DNA of 64,000 nt from Paludisphaera rhizosphaerae (GCF_011065895.1 NZ_JAALCR010000001.1:1-64000); one strand, 5' to 3'. Counted from the stretch's first letter, positions 41,713-50,286 are shown. Numbers and translations are program-made. Notes: generated by a model not told the origin, from the letters alone.

Positions 41713-43208
41713 GATAGGGCTCCGGACGGTGCGATTTCTGTACTGGTAAATACACCTTCCCCGGGGTCAACCACGGGGGAGGGAGCAGGGTGGTGAGGAC
41801 CGGCCAGGAGGGCGTCGATCTCGGCGATCTTCCGCTGGTCCTGGCGGACCTTGATGTACCTTTGGACGGCCTCTTCGTCGGAGGAGAGGCGATACCGACG
41901 GCGGATGACGTCGATCGTCGACTGGTAGCCGGCCGCGATGGCGTTGGCGTCCTGCGTGTCCTGGTCGACGCCCGGGATCTGGACGATGTCCTCAGGCCAA
42001 CTCACAGTCAGGTTTGCCCCGCCCTGCCCGGCCTTGCTCAACTCGGGACGCTTGAGCCAGGCACCACCCACGGCCAGGACGGCTTCGGCCACATCGTTCT
42101 CGCAGACCTTCAGGGTCTCTTGCCGGGCCCGCGTGTAGTCCACCAGGGGCTTCTGTTCGGCCTCGATGGCGTCCCCCGAGATGGTCGAGGTCTGGTCCAT
42201 TCGATAGATGCTGAGCGGGACGCCGATGGCGGTCAGGGTGCGGTCGACGGACGAGTCGATGTGGGCCTCGGCCTGGTCGACCGACAGCTGGGCCTGGAGG
42301 TATCCGATGTTCGGCTGGCTCGACCCCTCCACGAGGAGTTCCGCCGGCATCCGCATGAACTCGCCGACCACGTCCGTGGGCTGCCACTGGGCCGTGACGC
42401 CCCCGACCCAGGCCTTGGGCAGGAGGTACTTCTTCATCCCCAGCGAGAGCTGATATCGCTTCTCATCGATCGCGGCCTCCTGGTCGGCCAGCCATTCGCC
42501 GACGCCGGGCGTGGTCAGTTCCGAGACGGGGAGCTGGTGGTGGATGAAGCCGAAGGGGAGACGGCCGTAGGGGTTGATCGTCCTGGCCACCTCCTGCGTC
42601 GATCGCCCCCCCGAGGTGACGAAACCGCCGGAGTTACGGCCGACGAACACGATGCGGAAGTCCCGCGACCACCAGGTCAGGCGGATCTTGCCGTCGGGGG
42701 TCGTGTCCCGCGTGATGACGTGGCCGATGGCCGTGCAGTCGTCCTCGTCGCCCCTGACGATCAGCTCGGAGGCGTTCCAGAGGTAGAGCCGGACGGGCTT
42801 CAAGCTGACCGCCGGAACGGCCTCGACGGCCGCGAAGCCCAAGAGGTGGGCGTAGACGTCGGCCCGGTGGAGCAGCGAGTTGATCTTGTTGTCCTGGTAG
42901 ACCTCGTTCAGGAACTTGTCCGAGGCCTCATCGTCCAGGATCTGCCGCGATGGGGGCGGGCTGTAGGACAGGCTGGTCAGGATGTCCACGCACCGCTTCG
43001 TGAGGCCGGTGGACTCGATCGAGATGTGGTCGTCGTCCCCGGCGTTCCGGCTCACGAACTGGCCGCCGTCGAGGGCGTAGTAGGCCAGGGTGCGGACGTC
43101 CTCGGAGATCCTCTCCTGCTCCATCGGAAATCCGGCGAGGCACTCGCGGTAGATTGAGGATTCGTAGTCCGTCAGGGGTCGGTCGGGGGGCGACAGTTGG
43201 TCGTACAT
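41709..43208 (-). CDS. Portal protein
   Basis: A 499-residue dodecameric-portal candidate located between terminase and scaffold. Features fitting portals are the N-terminal helix-rich wing, a central beta-strand clip region (VRLYLWNASELIVRGDEDDCTA) and a long helix near 300-380 (LSVDQAEAHIDSSVDRTLTAIG, RARQETLKVCENDVAEAVLAV). The ATG at 43208 follows a 45-base gap carrying a motif copy. The last 25 codons include a further copy (HHPAPSP). Confidence 0.78.
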   Translation of the reverse strand: MYDQLSPPDRPLTDYESSIYRECLAGFPMEQERISEDVRTLAYYALDGGQFVSRNAGDDDHISIESTGLTKRCVDILTSLSYSPPPSRQILDDEASDKFLNEVYQDNKINSLLHRADVYAHLLGFAAVEAVPAVSLKPVRLYLWNASELIVRGDEDDCTAIGHVITRDTTPDGKIRLTWWSRDFRIVFVGRNSGGFVTSGGRSTQEVARTINPYGRLPFGFIHHQLPVSELTTPGVGEWLADQEAAIDEKRYQLSLGMKKYLLPKAWVGGVTAQWQPTDVVGEFMRMPAELLVEGSSQPNIGYLQAQLSVDQAEAHIDSSVDRTLTAIGVPLSIYRMDQTSTISGDAIEAEQKPLVDYTRARQETLKVCENDVAEAVLAVGGAWLKRPELSKAGQGGANLTVSWPEDIVQIPGVDQDTQDANAIAAGYQSTIDVIRRRYRLSSDEEAVQRYIKVRQDQRKIAEIDALLAGPHHPAPSPVVDPGEGVFTSTEIAPSGALS

Positions 43209-43253
43209 GATCGTCCTCGCATTCGGGAGCAGGGGGGGGGCGTCCTGGCGGGG

Positions 43254-44753
43254 TTATTTCCGGCGGGCTTCGCGGACGAATGACTGGGATAGAGCGTCGA
43301 AGGTGTCGGGCGATCGCTTCAGGATCCGCTGGAGTTCTTCTTTTTCGATGAGAGCCGAGCGGCCGTCCCCCCTGGCGACGCCCCGCAACGCCTTGAGTTC
43401 CTCGACGAGTTCCTTGTCGGGCGGGATGTAGAATGGGGCACCGTGCTCGACGCCGATGAAATACCCGCGGGCGAGGCGGCGGGCCAACGTGAAGGCACAG
43501 GCACTGCGGGCGTTCGCGAAGTGCTTGGAAAACTCCACCGCGAGGTCCCCCCCAAAGTAGGGCCACGGGTTGTGCACCCCCTCGCGTTTCAGTGCGGCGG
43601 CCATCTGAGAGCCGATGTCCCCGCCGCCGTCGTAGCTGATATGGCTGTCGGGAACGTTGTAGGTGTGCTTGAGGCGGGCGACTTCGGAGGCGGCCCCCTC
43701 GACGCCCAGCATGTCGTCGGCCTTCAGGGAGATCACGCCATACGAGTCCCTGACTACCAGGACTGAGGCTGACTTACCGACCCCTCCGCCTACGTCGCAC
43801 GAGATGTAGACCTTGTTCTCGCCGGGCTTCGCACGATCGCGGTAGGCCTGGGCGGCGACCCGGCACTCCTCGCTGATCGCGTAGTCGAGATCCTCGATCG
43901 GTATCAGGATTTCCGAGGACGTTGTGGGCCATTCACTTAAAACGTGAGTCCTGAACCAGAAGCTGTTCTCACCCTCTTCGTTCCTCTTGCGGTCCAGGAA
44001 CGTCTTGTCGGCGATGCCCCAGGGGCTGTGATCGAGGTGGCTGTGGGGGCTGGCCGTGGACGGGACGCGGATCGCCCGCGAGGAGGACGCAGGGGGGATG
44101 CCCTTCTTCTCTGACTCCAGGGCCGTCAGATACCGCTGGTAGTAGCCCGTGTTGATGGAGAGGGGGTTGCCGACGATCAGCGTCCTGCGAGGTCCCAATC
44201 CCCCCAAGGCGTCGAAAACAAACTGGGGGATGCCCGACCCTTCCTCCACGACCACAAAGAGGTCCGACGAGTGGAACCCCGAGCAGTTTTCCTCCTTGTT
44301 CGCGGCGATCCCAATAATGCGTGAGCCGTTGGGAAAGACGATGTTCGGCCGAGCGGAACCGCCCCTGGAGATCTTGGCCCCGAGGTTGATGCGGGGCTTG
44401 TATTCCTTGCCCTGGTACGTGTAGCCGCCCAGGATCTTGCCGATGCCGGACCAGGTATTTTCCAGGATGGTGGCCAAGGATGGGGCGAAGACCAGGACGG
44501 TGGAATGCGGACGAGTGCAAGCCCACCAACAGATCAGAGAATGAGCTAGCGTTGATTTTCCCAGATTGTTGCCCGTCACCAGCACGGTCTCGGCGTTCTC
44601 GCAGACGGCCTCCGCCCACTCCTTCTGACCTTGGACGCCGGTGGCCTTGCCGGACCAGTAGGGCATCCCGCCCAGGATGACCTCGTTGAAAAGCGAGGGG
44701 TCCCACAAGCACTCGTTCCGGATGAAGCTGGCCACTCGTTCTTCAGGCGTCAT
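43254..44753 (-). CDS. Terminase large subunit
   Basis: DNA-packaging motor of 499 residues. The ATPase half has a deviant Walker A TGNNLGKST (60-68) and Walker B LFVVVEEGSG (165-174). The RNase H-like nuclease half begins near KVYISCDVGGGVGK, with the first catalytic Asp, and includes ISYDGGGDIG. The ATG at 44753 overlaps the stop of the upstream small gene (ATGA). The stop is followed by a repeat copy and then the portal gene. Confidence 0.9.
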   Translation of the reverse strand: MTPEERVASFIRNECLWDPSLFNEVILGGMPYWSGKATGVQGQKEWAEAVCENAETVLVTGNNLGKSTLAHSLICWWACTRPHSTVLVFAPSLATILENTWSGIGKILGGYTYQGKEYKPRINLGAKISRGGSARPNIVFPNGSRIIGIAANKEENCSGFHSSDLFVVVEEGSGIPQFVFDALGGLGPRRTLIVGNPLSINTGYYQRYLTALESEKKGIPPASSSRAIRVPSTASPHSHLDHSPWGIADKTFLDRKRNEEGENSFWFRTHVLSEWPTTSSEILIPIEDLDYAISEECRVAAQAYRDRAKPGENKVYISCDVGGGVGKSASVLVVRDSYGVISLKADDMLGVEGAASEVARLKHTYNVPDSHISYDGGGDIGSQMAAALKREGVHNPWPYFGGDLAVEFSKHFANARSACAFTLARRLARGYFIGVEHGAPFYIPPDKELVEELKALRGVARGDGRSALIEKEELQRILKRSPDTFDALSQSFVREARRK

Positions 44754-45052
44754 TCCTGCTCGATCCCTCGGGCCTCGATCAGACTGACCAACGCCAGGAT
44801 GTTGTCCCCTGCTCCGCCTTCCGACAGCCTCTCCTTCATCGAGACCTCGCGTTCCGTGAGGGCCAACCGCTCCGCGGCCAAGAGGGCCTTGAGAGCGGAC
44901 GTCTTCTCGCGGGGGCTCACCTTGGGATCCAGGGCGATCTTCTCCAGCTGCTGACGTAGCGAGATCCGCGTGTCGTTGTCGGTGATCCACCCCCCGGCGA
45001 AGGCCTGGCGGGCGAGTGCGACGTCGGACCGTGATTCGAGTTCCACGCTCAC
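44750..45052 (-). CDS. Small gene upstream of terminase, possible TerS
   Basis: A 100-residue helical, charged protein (DTRISLRQQLEKIALDPKV, ALKALLAAERLALTEREV). The GTG at 45052 overlaps the upstream TGA (GTGA) and the stop overlaps the terminase start, so expression is coupled to the large subunit. Position and helical nature suit a small terminase subunit, but I see no clear helix-turn-helix. Confidence 0.5.
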   Translation of the reverse strand: MSVELESRSDVALARQAFAGGWITDNDTRISLRQQLEKIALDPKVSPREKTSALKALLAAERLALTEREVSMKERLSEGGAGDNILALVSLIEARGIEQE

Positions 45053-45222
45053 TCCCCTTTGCTTTGCAGGATCGTCCACACGATGAGTTCGTCGATCGAC
45101 TTAGCCGCCACGGGGTCCGTCACAAAGGGGCCGAAGCGGTGTGGATGAAACCCGTCGAACTCGCACCGCAAGTCGGCAAGCTTCCGCAAGATTTCCAGGG
45201 TCTTCTTGTTCTTGTCGTTCAT
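45049..45222 (-). CDS. Small phage protein, unknown
   Basis: A 57-residue protein (MNDKNKKTLEILRKLADLRC start) that is helical and charged, ending SIDELIVWTILQSKGE. The start at 45222 is chosen for its position after an AAGG site; the longer in-frame version would run through motif-like sequence. It is coupled to the next gene by the GTGA overlap. No function is assigned. Confidence 0.5.
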   Translation of the reverse strand: MNDKNKKTLEILRKLADLRCEFDGFHPHRFGPFVTDPVAAKSIDELIVWTILQSKGE

Positions 45223-45256
45223 TGCCTTGCCTCGGCGGTTGGTGTACGGTCGGATC

Positions 45257-45640
45257 TCAGAGGGGAGCAGGGTGGGCGACCTGGGTGGAAAGGCTCTCAA
45301 CTTGGGTGGTGAGTTCCTCGACCCGACGCGAGAGGAGTTCGACCTTGGCCAGGAGTTCCGCGTTGTTGCGGACCAGGACGGCGTTCTCGTCGCGGACGGC
45401 CTGGAGGTCGGAGAGCAAGATCTGCTTGTACGATTGGAAATCGGCGGCCTCCTGCTCCCGCTCGGTCGCCCGATAGTCGGTCCAAATGCTCTTGACCTTG
45501 GGCCACGCGACGACCGCGGCCGTGACGGCGGCCCCGCCCCAGGTAAGGGCGACCGTGGCGGCGTCGGGAGCCTCGAACATGGCGAAGATCACACCGCCGC
45601 CCGCCATGCCGGGCCCGCAATACTTCAAAAAGTCAAACAT
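45257..45640 (-). CDS. Small membrane protein with coiled coil, holin/spanin candidate
   Basis: A 127-residue protein. The N-terminus has two hydrophobic stretches (about 8-24 and 27-45), then a basic hinge (WPKVKSIW) and a long coiled coil from about 55 to 122 (AVLVRNNAELLAKVELLSRR, VEELTTQVESLSTQV). A membrane anchor with an extended coiled coil fits a holin- or spanin-like role. The last codons are made from a repeat copy (AHPAPL). The start at 45640 is clear because the upstream frame is shadow sequence. Confidence 0.6.
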   Translation of the reverse strand: MFDFLKYCGPGMAGGGVIFAMFEAPDAATVALTWGGAAVTAAVVAWPKVKSIWTDYRATEREQEAADFQSYKQILLSDLQAVRDENAVLVRNNAELLAKVELLSRRVEELTTQVESLSTQVAHPAPL

Positions 45641-45944
45641 CCTTCGGATCCTCATGCGTGCGGCGCCGCCGCGGCTGGAACTCGGCCCGGACGTACAGCG
45701 TCGGGAAGCCGTCGATCGTGCGGATCTCGGACGTGTGGTCGCCGAGCAAGTAGTGGGAGGGGGGGTAGGCGTCCAAAAAGCCCAGGGCCGCGGATTTGCC
45801 CAGCAGTTGGGCCTCCGTAGGGGTGAGATCCTGTACGTCGAGGTCGAATCGATGGGCAAAATAGTGGGATTCGAAGGGCCCCAACGTGGGATCCGTGAGG
45901 ACGTACTTCTCTCGCAGGGACTTCAGGGCACTCTCGGCGATCAT
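45633..45944 (-). CDS. Phage protein, unknown
   Basis: A 103-residue protein (MIAESALKSLREKY start; DVQDLTPTEAQLLGKSAALGFLD) with a basic C-terminus rich in Arg. The ATG at 45944 follows GGGGAAGAAG. It overlaps the next gene by 8 bases. The N-terminal part may be a helical scaffold-like or DNA-binding unit; no assignment is made. Confidence 0.6.
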   Translation of the reverse strand: MIAESALKSLREKYVLTDPTLGPFESHYFAHRFDLDVQDLTPTEAQLLGKSAALGFLDAYPPSHYLLGDHTSEIRTIDGFPTLYVRAEFQPRRRRTHEDPKDV

Positions 45945-46026
45945 CTCTTCTTCTTCCCCTTGTGGACGTCGTACAGGACGCAGATGAAATACCCCACGTC
46001 TGGACGGGGACGGGAGCAGGAGGGGG

Positions 46027-46650
46027 TCAGTCGTCCTCGTCCCCCTCGCACGCAAACCAGACCTCGGCGGCCTCGGCGAGGAGTTCGGCCAGCCGGGCGT
46101 CGGACAACCTGAGGAGGATGGCGGCCTGGCGATATGAGTGGCCCCCCATGACCAGCTCTATAAGCCGTCGGGCGTCGGGCGAGAGCTTGCCCAGGACGGC
46201 CCCGATAAAGTCCTCGCCCTCCAACTCCGCCCCGGGGTCGTGCTGTAGGCGGTCCTGGGTGGTCAGGGGGACGCGAGCCACGGCCTCCCACTTCTCGACC
46301 GCCTCCCGCGTCTTCGCCGACGTCGAGGCGTCCACCCGAGGGAGCCGGACGACCCGGTCCCTGGTCGCCCAATGTTCGGTGAGTTCGCGGACCGTGTTGG
46401 AGATCAACATAGTGATAAGGCGAGGGTCGGCGAGATCGACGTAGGGGTACTTCGCCCACCGGGCGAGGAGGAGGATCGCCATGTGGTCGATGTCGCCGTG
46501 GTCCGCGGTCGGCAGCCGACGGCGTACCGCCCGCCTGACCGTCGGCAGTCGATGGACCCAATGTTTTTCGAGAAGATCCCGCTCATCGTCCGTCAGGCGT
46601 TGCTCCGCCGGGGTCCGACCACGCCTGGGCCGGTCGATGACGCCGACCAC
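46027..46650 (-). CDS. Sigma-70-family-like factor, possible late-gene regulator
   Basis: A 207-residue protein with a sigma region 2-like segment (about 50-100: HGDIDHMAILLLARWAKYP, RLITMLISNTVRELTEHW) and a C-terminal region 4-like helix-turn-helix (LSPDARRLIELVMGGHSYRQAAILLRLS). The start is GTG immediately after the upstream TAA. As the second gene of the late block it would be well placed to direct RNA polymerase to late promoters. The stop is followed directly by a repeat copy. Assignment is from pattern only. Confidence 0.55.
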   Translation of the reverse strand: MVGVIDRPRRGRTPAEQRLTDDERDLLEKHWVHRLPTVRRAVRRRLPTADHGDIDHMAILLLARWAKYPYVDLADPRLITMLISNTVRELTEHWATRDRVVRLPRVDASTSAKTREAVEKWEAVARVPLTTQDRLQHDPGAELEGEDFIGAVLGKLSPDARRLIELVMGGHSYRQAAILLRLSDARLAELLAEAAEVWFACEGDEDD

Positions 46651-47055
46651 TTACCGCCCCCTCCGGTGCCGCACGACTTCGTCGTCGTCGTCGTCGACGT
46701 CGTCACCCTCGTCGTCCCGGGGCTTGCCGGCCCACCGGACCCACCCGCCGTGCTCCAGCCACTTCCCGTCCTTGTCCTTCCGCTTCGGGTAGAGGGCCCC
46801 CGAGGGCTTCTTCTTCTGCCCGAACGCGATGACGCGGCCGCACTCGGGGTTCGAGCAGAACATCTCGCTGTAGGAGTGGTCCCCAACGACCCGCACTCGC
46901 GGGAAGGCGTCGGCCCCGCATCCCCGGCAGGTCCCGTGCTGGCCGAAGATCTCGTGGGCGGCGGCGTACTGCTTGAACGCGTCGGCCTGGTTGTCGGCCT
47001 CGACTTGGATCGTGACGTCCGGACTGAGCTTGAAGTTGTACTTGCTGGTCGGCAT
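46651..47055 (-). CDS. C4 zinc-ribbon phage protein
   Basis: A 134-residue protein with a four-cysteine zinc site (CRGCGADAF and, 30 residues later, CSNPECGRVIAFG) and an acidic tail (DDEGDDVDDDDDEVV). The start at 47055 has GGAGCAGGGGGG upstream, one of the clearest uses of the dispersed repeat as ribosome-binding site. It is the first gene of the late block. Nucleic-acid binding is likely. Confidence 0.65.
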   Translation of the reverse strand: MPTSKYNFKLSPDVTIQVEADNQADAFKQYAAAHEIFGQHGTCRGCGADAFPRVRVVGDHSYSEMFCSNPECGRVIAFGQKKKPSGALYPKRKDKDGKWLEHGGWVRWAGKPRDDEGDDVDDDDDEVVRHRRGR

Positions 47056-47393
47056 GAGCCACCCCCCTGCTCCGATATCCTCGCCGCGGCGGACCATCCG
47101 CTTTGGCCCTCGCTGGAAAGTACGCCAGCCGAGGGGGAAGACCCGGGAGGGGGACGACCAAGTCGGACACGGTCGCCGGGCGATGGGGAACGAATGCGGG
47201 AGCAGGAGATGAGGGGCACCGGGCGGGCCTCACTCTATCGAGGGGCGCCGCGATGAAATCTCTTCAGTCCCTTGACTTCCGCTCGGGGCGTCTCTATTAT
47301 CTCCCTCCCTTGACAATTCGGCTGGTTTGTTCAGAAACGCTCGGGGCGTTCCCCGGGCGGAGCTACCACCGGTTGTCATCTAGGAGTACGCAC
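47056..47393. other. Divergent control region between late block and early ATPase gene
   Basis: This 338-base region separates the minus-strand late genes from the plus-strand ATPase gene. It contains a sense copy of the repeat for each side (47062, 47198), a near-consensus promoter (47272-47300), a second TTGACA at 47310, and a GC hairpin (47339-47358) in the leader. No late promoter is obvious on the minus strand, which fits recognition by a phage sigma factor or antiterminator. A 15-codon frame at 47209 is probably not a gene. Confidence 0.55.
47272..47300 (+). promoter_or_regulatory. Near-consensus sigma-70 promoter of early ATPase gene
   Basis: TTGACT (47272-47277), 17-base spacer, TATTAT (47295-47300). 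It is the best promoter match I found in the prophage. A transcript would start near 47307, with an 87-base leader containing a GCTCGGGG/CCCCGGGC hairpin and then AGGAG before the TTG start at 47394. Confidence 0.65.
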
Positions 47394-48314
47394 TTGGTTC
47401 TCAACCCCGAAGCGTTGAAGTCGTACGAAGCGAAGGTGTTTGGTATCCGCGGAAGCATCGAGTTGGTGCTCGATCGAAGGATCGCCGGGCTCTACATCTG
47501 GGGAGACGGCGGAGTCGGCAAAAGCCACGTCGTAACGACGACGCTCCAATCGATGGGCGTTAAGTATCTACTTCACAATTCCCGTATGTCCGCTCCCGCC
47601 CTGTTCGATCATCTCGCCAACTCCCCGCACGACGTTCACGTCTTCGAGGATCTTGAAACCATGACAGAAGACAAATCCGCTTGGGATGTACTGAGATCCG
47701 CCCTCTGGAGTCAAGACGATCAGACCAGGCGTATCACCTGGAACGTCAAGGGTCGCACCGAACAAGCAGCGTTCGATGGCTCGCTCATCTTCACCGCTAA
47801 TGTCCCGCTGCAAGAGAACAACAGGGTGAACGCACTGGCTTCGCGACTGATCAACTATCCGTTCCATCCGACAGAGGCAGAGATATTGGCACTAGCGGCG
47901 AATCTTGCACTCCAAGGACATGAGCATCAAGGCTCACGACTTCCTCCGGAAGCCTGCCTCGAAGTCGTCGAGTACGTTGAGAAGCGAAGCCGCGAAACCC
48001 AACGAAAATGCTCTATCCGTGCCATCGTCAACGCATGGCGGGCACGCATCTCGTACGAGAACCATAAAACCCGACTGTCATGGCAGGAATCAGCAGACCT
48101 TCTAGTGCGACAGAGCTTCACCGCGATGCCGCAAACCCGCGAGGCTCGGAAGATCGTCGAACAGAAGATCGCCGAAGACATCTATAAGAAGGGTCTTCGG
48201 GGAGCCGCAGCACACGACGAATTCGCGAAGGCGACGGGCAAGGCGAAGTCAGCTTGGTACGACCGTCTGAAGGAACTGGGCATCCGGAATCCCGGAAAAC
48301 CGGAAAACAACTGA
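47394..48314 (+). CDS. Phage AAA/P-loop ATPase, probably replication-related
   Basis: A 306-residue ATPase with Walker A GDGGVGKSH (37-45) and Walker B VHVFEDLE (81-88), a sensor-like segment SLIFTANVPLQENNRVNALASR (about 140-160, arginine finger candidate) and a helical C-terminal part. It resembles phage helicase-loader or DnaC-like ATPases. The TTG at 47394 follows AGGAG at the proper distance; frames upstream lack a site. The gene has its own promoter and an intrinsic terminator at 48357. Confidence 0.75.
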   Translation: MVLNPEALKSYEAKVFGIRGSIELVLDRRIAGLYIWGDGGVGKSHVVTTTLQSMGVKYLLHNSRMSAPALFDHLANSPHDVHVFEDLETMTEDKSAWDVLRSALWSQDDQTRRITWNVKGRTEQAAFDGSLIFTANVPLQENNRVNALASRLINYPFHPTEAEILALAANLALQGHEHQGSRLPPEACLEVVEYVEKRSRETQRKCSIRAIVNAWRARISYENHKTRLSWQESADLLVRQSFTAMPQTREARKIVEQKIAEDIYKKGLRGAAAHDEFAKATGKAKSAWYDRLKELGIRNPGKPENN

Positions 48315-48356
48315 CGATTCCTTCCGACTTTCCGACTTTCCGAGTTTTCAATCGGG

Positions 48357-48394
48357 GCCGGAATCCCATCACGGGGTTTCGGCCTCTTTTCGTT
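48357..48394 (+). terminator. Rho-independent terminator of ATPase gene
   Basis: An 11-pair stem (GCCGGAATCCC/GGGGTTTCGGC with two G-U pairs), a five-base loop, then ctcttttcgtttt. It is preceded by three tandem ttccgact-type repeats (48321-48344). It lies 42 bases after the stop and also shields the convergent antirepressor gene. Confidence 0.65.
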
Positions 48395-48438
48395 TTCGAA
48401 GACCGCCGACCGTGGACGCCACGGCCGACGGGCGGTGG

Positions 48439-49224
48439 TTAACTGGCGGCGATGGCCCTCAGCTTGGGCGGTTCGGCTCGATCGACGAATTCGTCCCGCA
48501 GTCCTTCAAGGATCTCCAGGGGGTAGACGCCGACGATCCCCCAGGCTTCGCTGTGGATCTTGACGGGCTCGATGCCCAACTTGCGGCATCGGTTGGCGGC
48601 GATCTGACCGAGCCCCTGATCGGCCCGCGGCTTGAGCTTGATCTTGAGCTTGTTCGCATACCCGAGGATCGAGCATCGCCCGGTCGCGTTTTCGGCGTGG
48701 TCGAGTGCCCTCTGTGCCGTGTCGCGTACTTCGTCGACTGCGTCGGCCAGGGCGTTCAGCTTGGCCCGGTCCTCGGCTTGCTGCCGGGCCAGGGCGAGGG
48801 TCTTCATCCGGGCGTCGAGCATGCCGGCGAGGAGGACGGACATCTCGTCGCCCTTATCGTACTGGGGCCCGAATCGTTCGCCCTGACGGAAGTACCGATC
48901 GAGCACCTTGACCACCTCCCGGCGGTACTTGGTGAGCTTCGGCCTGACGACCTCGGCGACCTTCATCGGCCGGATCGTGGCCAACCACATGGGGACCTCG
49001 TCGAGCGGGATCATGGCCTGCTCTCGAAAGGACCCGCGGGCGTCATCCGTAACGATCATCGTTACGGTAGCCCACTCCTCCTTCTTCAGCTTCGTCAACT
49101 GACCCTGCAAGGTCAGTCCAAGTGCGTCGCACACCGACCGCACGCCCACGTGTACCACGCCGTCCTTGTCCACCGCCGCCAGGTCGTCCCCGTGAAAGTT
49201 GACCGTCTGGAGTTCGCCAACCAT
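48439..49224 (-). CDS. Phage antirepressor (P22 AR N-terminal domain)
   Basis: A 261-residue protein whose first 110 residues match the P22_AR_N domain: VNFHGDDLAAVDKDGVVHVG, SVCDALGLTLQGQLTKLKKE, then the MIPLDEVPMWLATI end. A helical linker (MDARMKTLALARQQAEDRAK) and a C-terminal domain follow. Such proteins usually relieve prophage repression by binding the repressor. The ATG at 49224 follows GGAGGGGGAGGGG. No CI-type repressor was recognised nearby. Confidence 0.82.
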   Translation of the reverse strand: MVGELQTVNFHGDDLAAVDKDGVVHVGVRSVCDALGLTLQGQLTKLKKEEWATVTMIVTDDARGSFREQAMIPLDEVPMWLATIRPMKVAEVVRPKLTKYRREVVKVLDRYFRQGERFGPQYDKGDEMSVLLAGMLDARMKTLALARQQAEDRAKLNALADAVDEVRDTAQRALDHAENATGRCSILGYANKLKIKLKPRADQGLGQIAANRCRKLGIEPVKIHSEAWGIVGVYPLEILEGLRDEFVDRAEPPKLRAIAAS

Positions 49225-49500
49225 CTTCCCCTCCCCCTCCTGTAGTGCCTGTTGGGGGCCCACGTCCTCGCCCCCCCTGTCCTCCTCTTTATAGGACGGA
49301 GGCGGGCGAAGACGGCCCGCGTTTTCGTCGGGCGATGGGGCCTCAAAGACGGGAGCAGGAGGGGGAGGTCCGCCGGGCGGGCATCGTGTCCGCTCGCCAT
49401 GCCCCCCACCCTGCTCCAGGCTCCCCGGCGGTCGGATTGGACAGGACGTGGGCCCCCCTAATCCCCCCCAAGCCCCCTCTGATAATTAATACAAGTAGAG
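49225..49500. other. Gap with opposed motif copies and a possible leader ORF
   Basis: Two repeats sit here, at 49351 (plus) and 49402 (minus). The minus-strand copy GGAGCAGGGTGGGGGG directly precedes an ATG (49400) opening a 95-codon frame (49113-49400) that overlaps the start of the antirepressor gene in another frame. Its composition (Arg-rich, Pro-rich) looks like shadow sequence; it could be a leader peptide coupling translation. No other gene is visible. Confidence 0.4.
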
Positions 49501-50286
49501 TTACATTCGGGGGGCGGACCGCCGAACCGGCGTCTCGACGGCCTTCTCGACCGTCCAGCCGGCCCAAAGTCGATCCTGGAGCAACTTGGGCGTGAGGCCG
49601 TAAGCACGAGCAAGGGCGGCCTGCGAGGGGTAGGTGACGCCCCCGTAGTCGGTCTCCTGGCTGTGGTGATGCCGCGGAGGATCTGACAGGGCACCCTGGA
49701 GGTCTTGCCCCCGGCCCAAGCGAGAGCGGAGCGTCTCGTACGCCACCGTGTTCCCCTCCGCCAACGCGACCAAAGGCTGCTGGCTGCCATCCCCGACGTC
49801 GATCCATCTGGTCGTCGGACGCAACCGGGCCCGCTCGGACCGCGTCATCCACTGGCACTGTCCGGGCCCGTAGTGGTCGCCGAGCAACGCAAAGATGTGA
49901 TCGTCGGATGGGGCGTCTCCGATGTCGCCGAGGAAGACCGAAAGCGTCCGCCATCGCTCGCAGACGACGACGCCCCGCCCCCCGTAGTACAGGTAATCGG
50001 CGTTGGATCGCCGGTGGCACTGGTTGAGGATCCTCAGCCAGGTCACTCGCCCACGCCCCCCCAGCTGCGAGGGAGTTGCGTCGTCGACGATCTCCACGTC
50101 CAGATCCGCCCGACGTCGTCGACATGGGCACTTCGCTCGACCAGCATTAAGGTGTTGCCCGATAACATCTTGCAGCACATCACAGGCGAGACATCTGCAC
50201 GTCCACGCCACCTTCGTGCCGCGATTGGCCGCACGCTCGATCACCTCAAACCCGCACAGCTGCCGCCCGGCCAAGTTCCTGAGCAC
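49501..50286 (-). CDS. HNH/AP2-type phage nuclease-like protein with N-terminal zinc site
   Basis: A 261-residue protein. An N-terminal cysteine region (CRCLACDV, CPCRRR) is followed by the phage HNH-type pattern: LRILNQCHRRSNADYLYYGGRG, VVVCERW, a strand-helix unit, and GHYGPGQCQWMTRSERA-like spacing. The expected metal His/Asp of the DRIDN-type motif is changed (SDDHIFALLGDHYGP), so catalysis is uncertain. C-terminal helix-turn-helix-like repeats (AALARAYGLTPKLLQDRLW) suggest DNA binding. The GTG at 50286 has GGGAGG upstream. Confidence 0.62.
   Translation of the reverse strand: MLRNLAGRQLCGFEVIERAANRGTKVAWTCRCLACDVLQDVIGQHLNAGRAKCPCRRRRADLDVEIVDDATPSQLGGRGRVTWLRILNQCHRRSNADYLYYGGRGVVVCERWRTLSVFLGDIGDAPSDDHIFALLGDHYGPGQCQWMTRSERARLRPTTRWIDVGDGSQQPLVALAEGNTVAYETLRSRLGRGQDLQGALSDPPRHHHSQETDYGGVTYPSQAALARAYGLTPKLLQDRLWAGWTVEKAVETPVRRSAPRM

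Noticed and set aside
49113-49400. Minus-strand frame starting after a motif copy, overlapping the antirepressor start
   Set aside because: It has a good ribosome-binding site, but its composition is Arg/Pro/Trp-rich shadow-like and it overlaps the antirepressor in another frame. Kept only as a possible leader.
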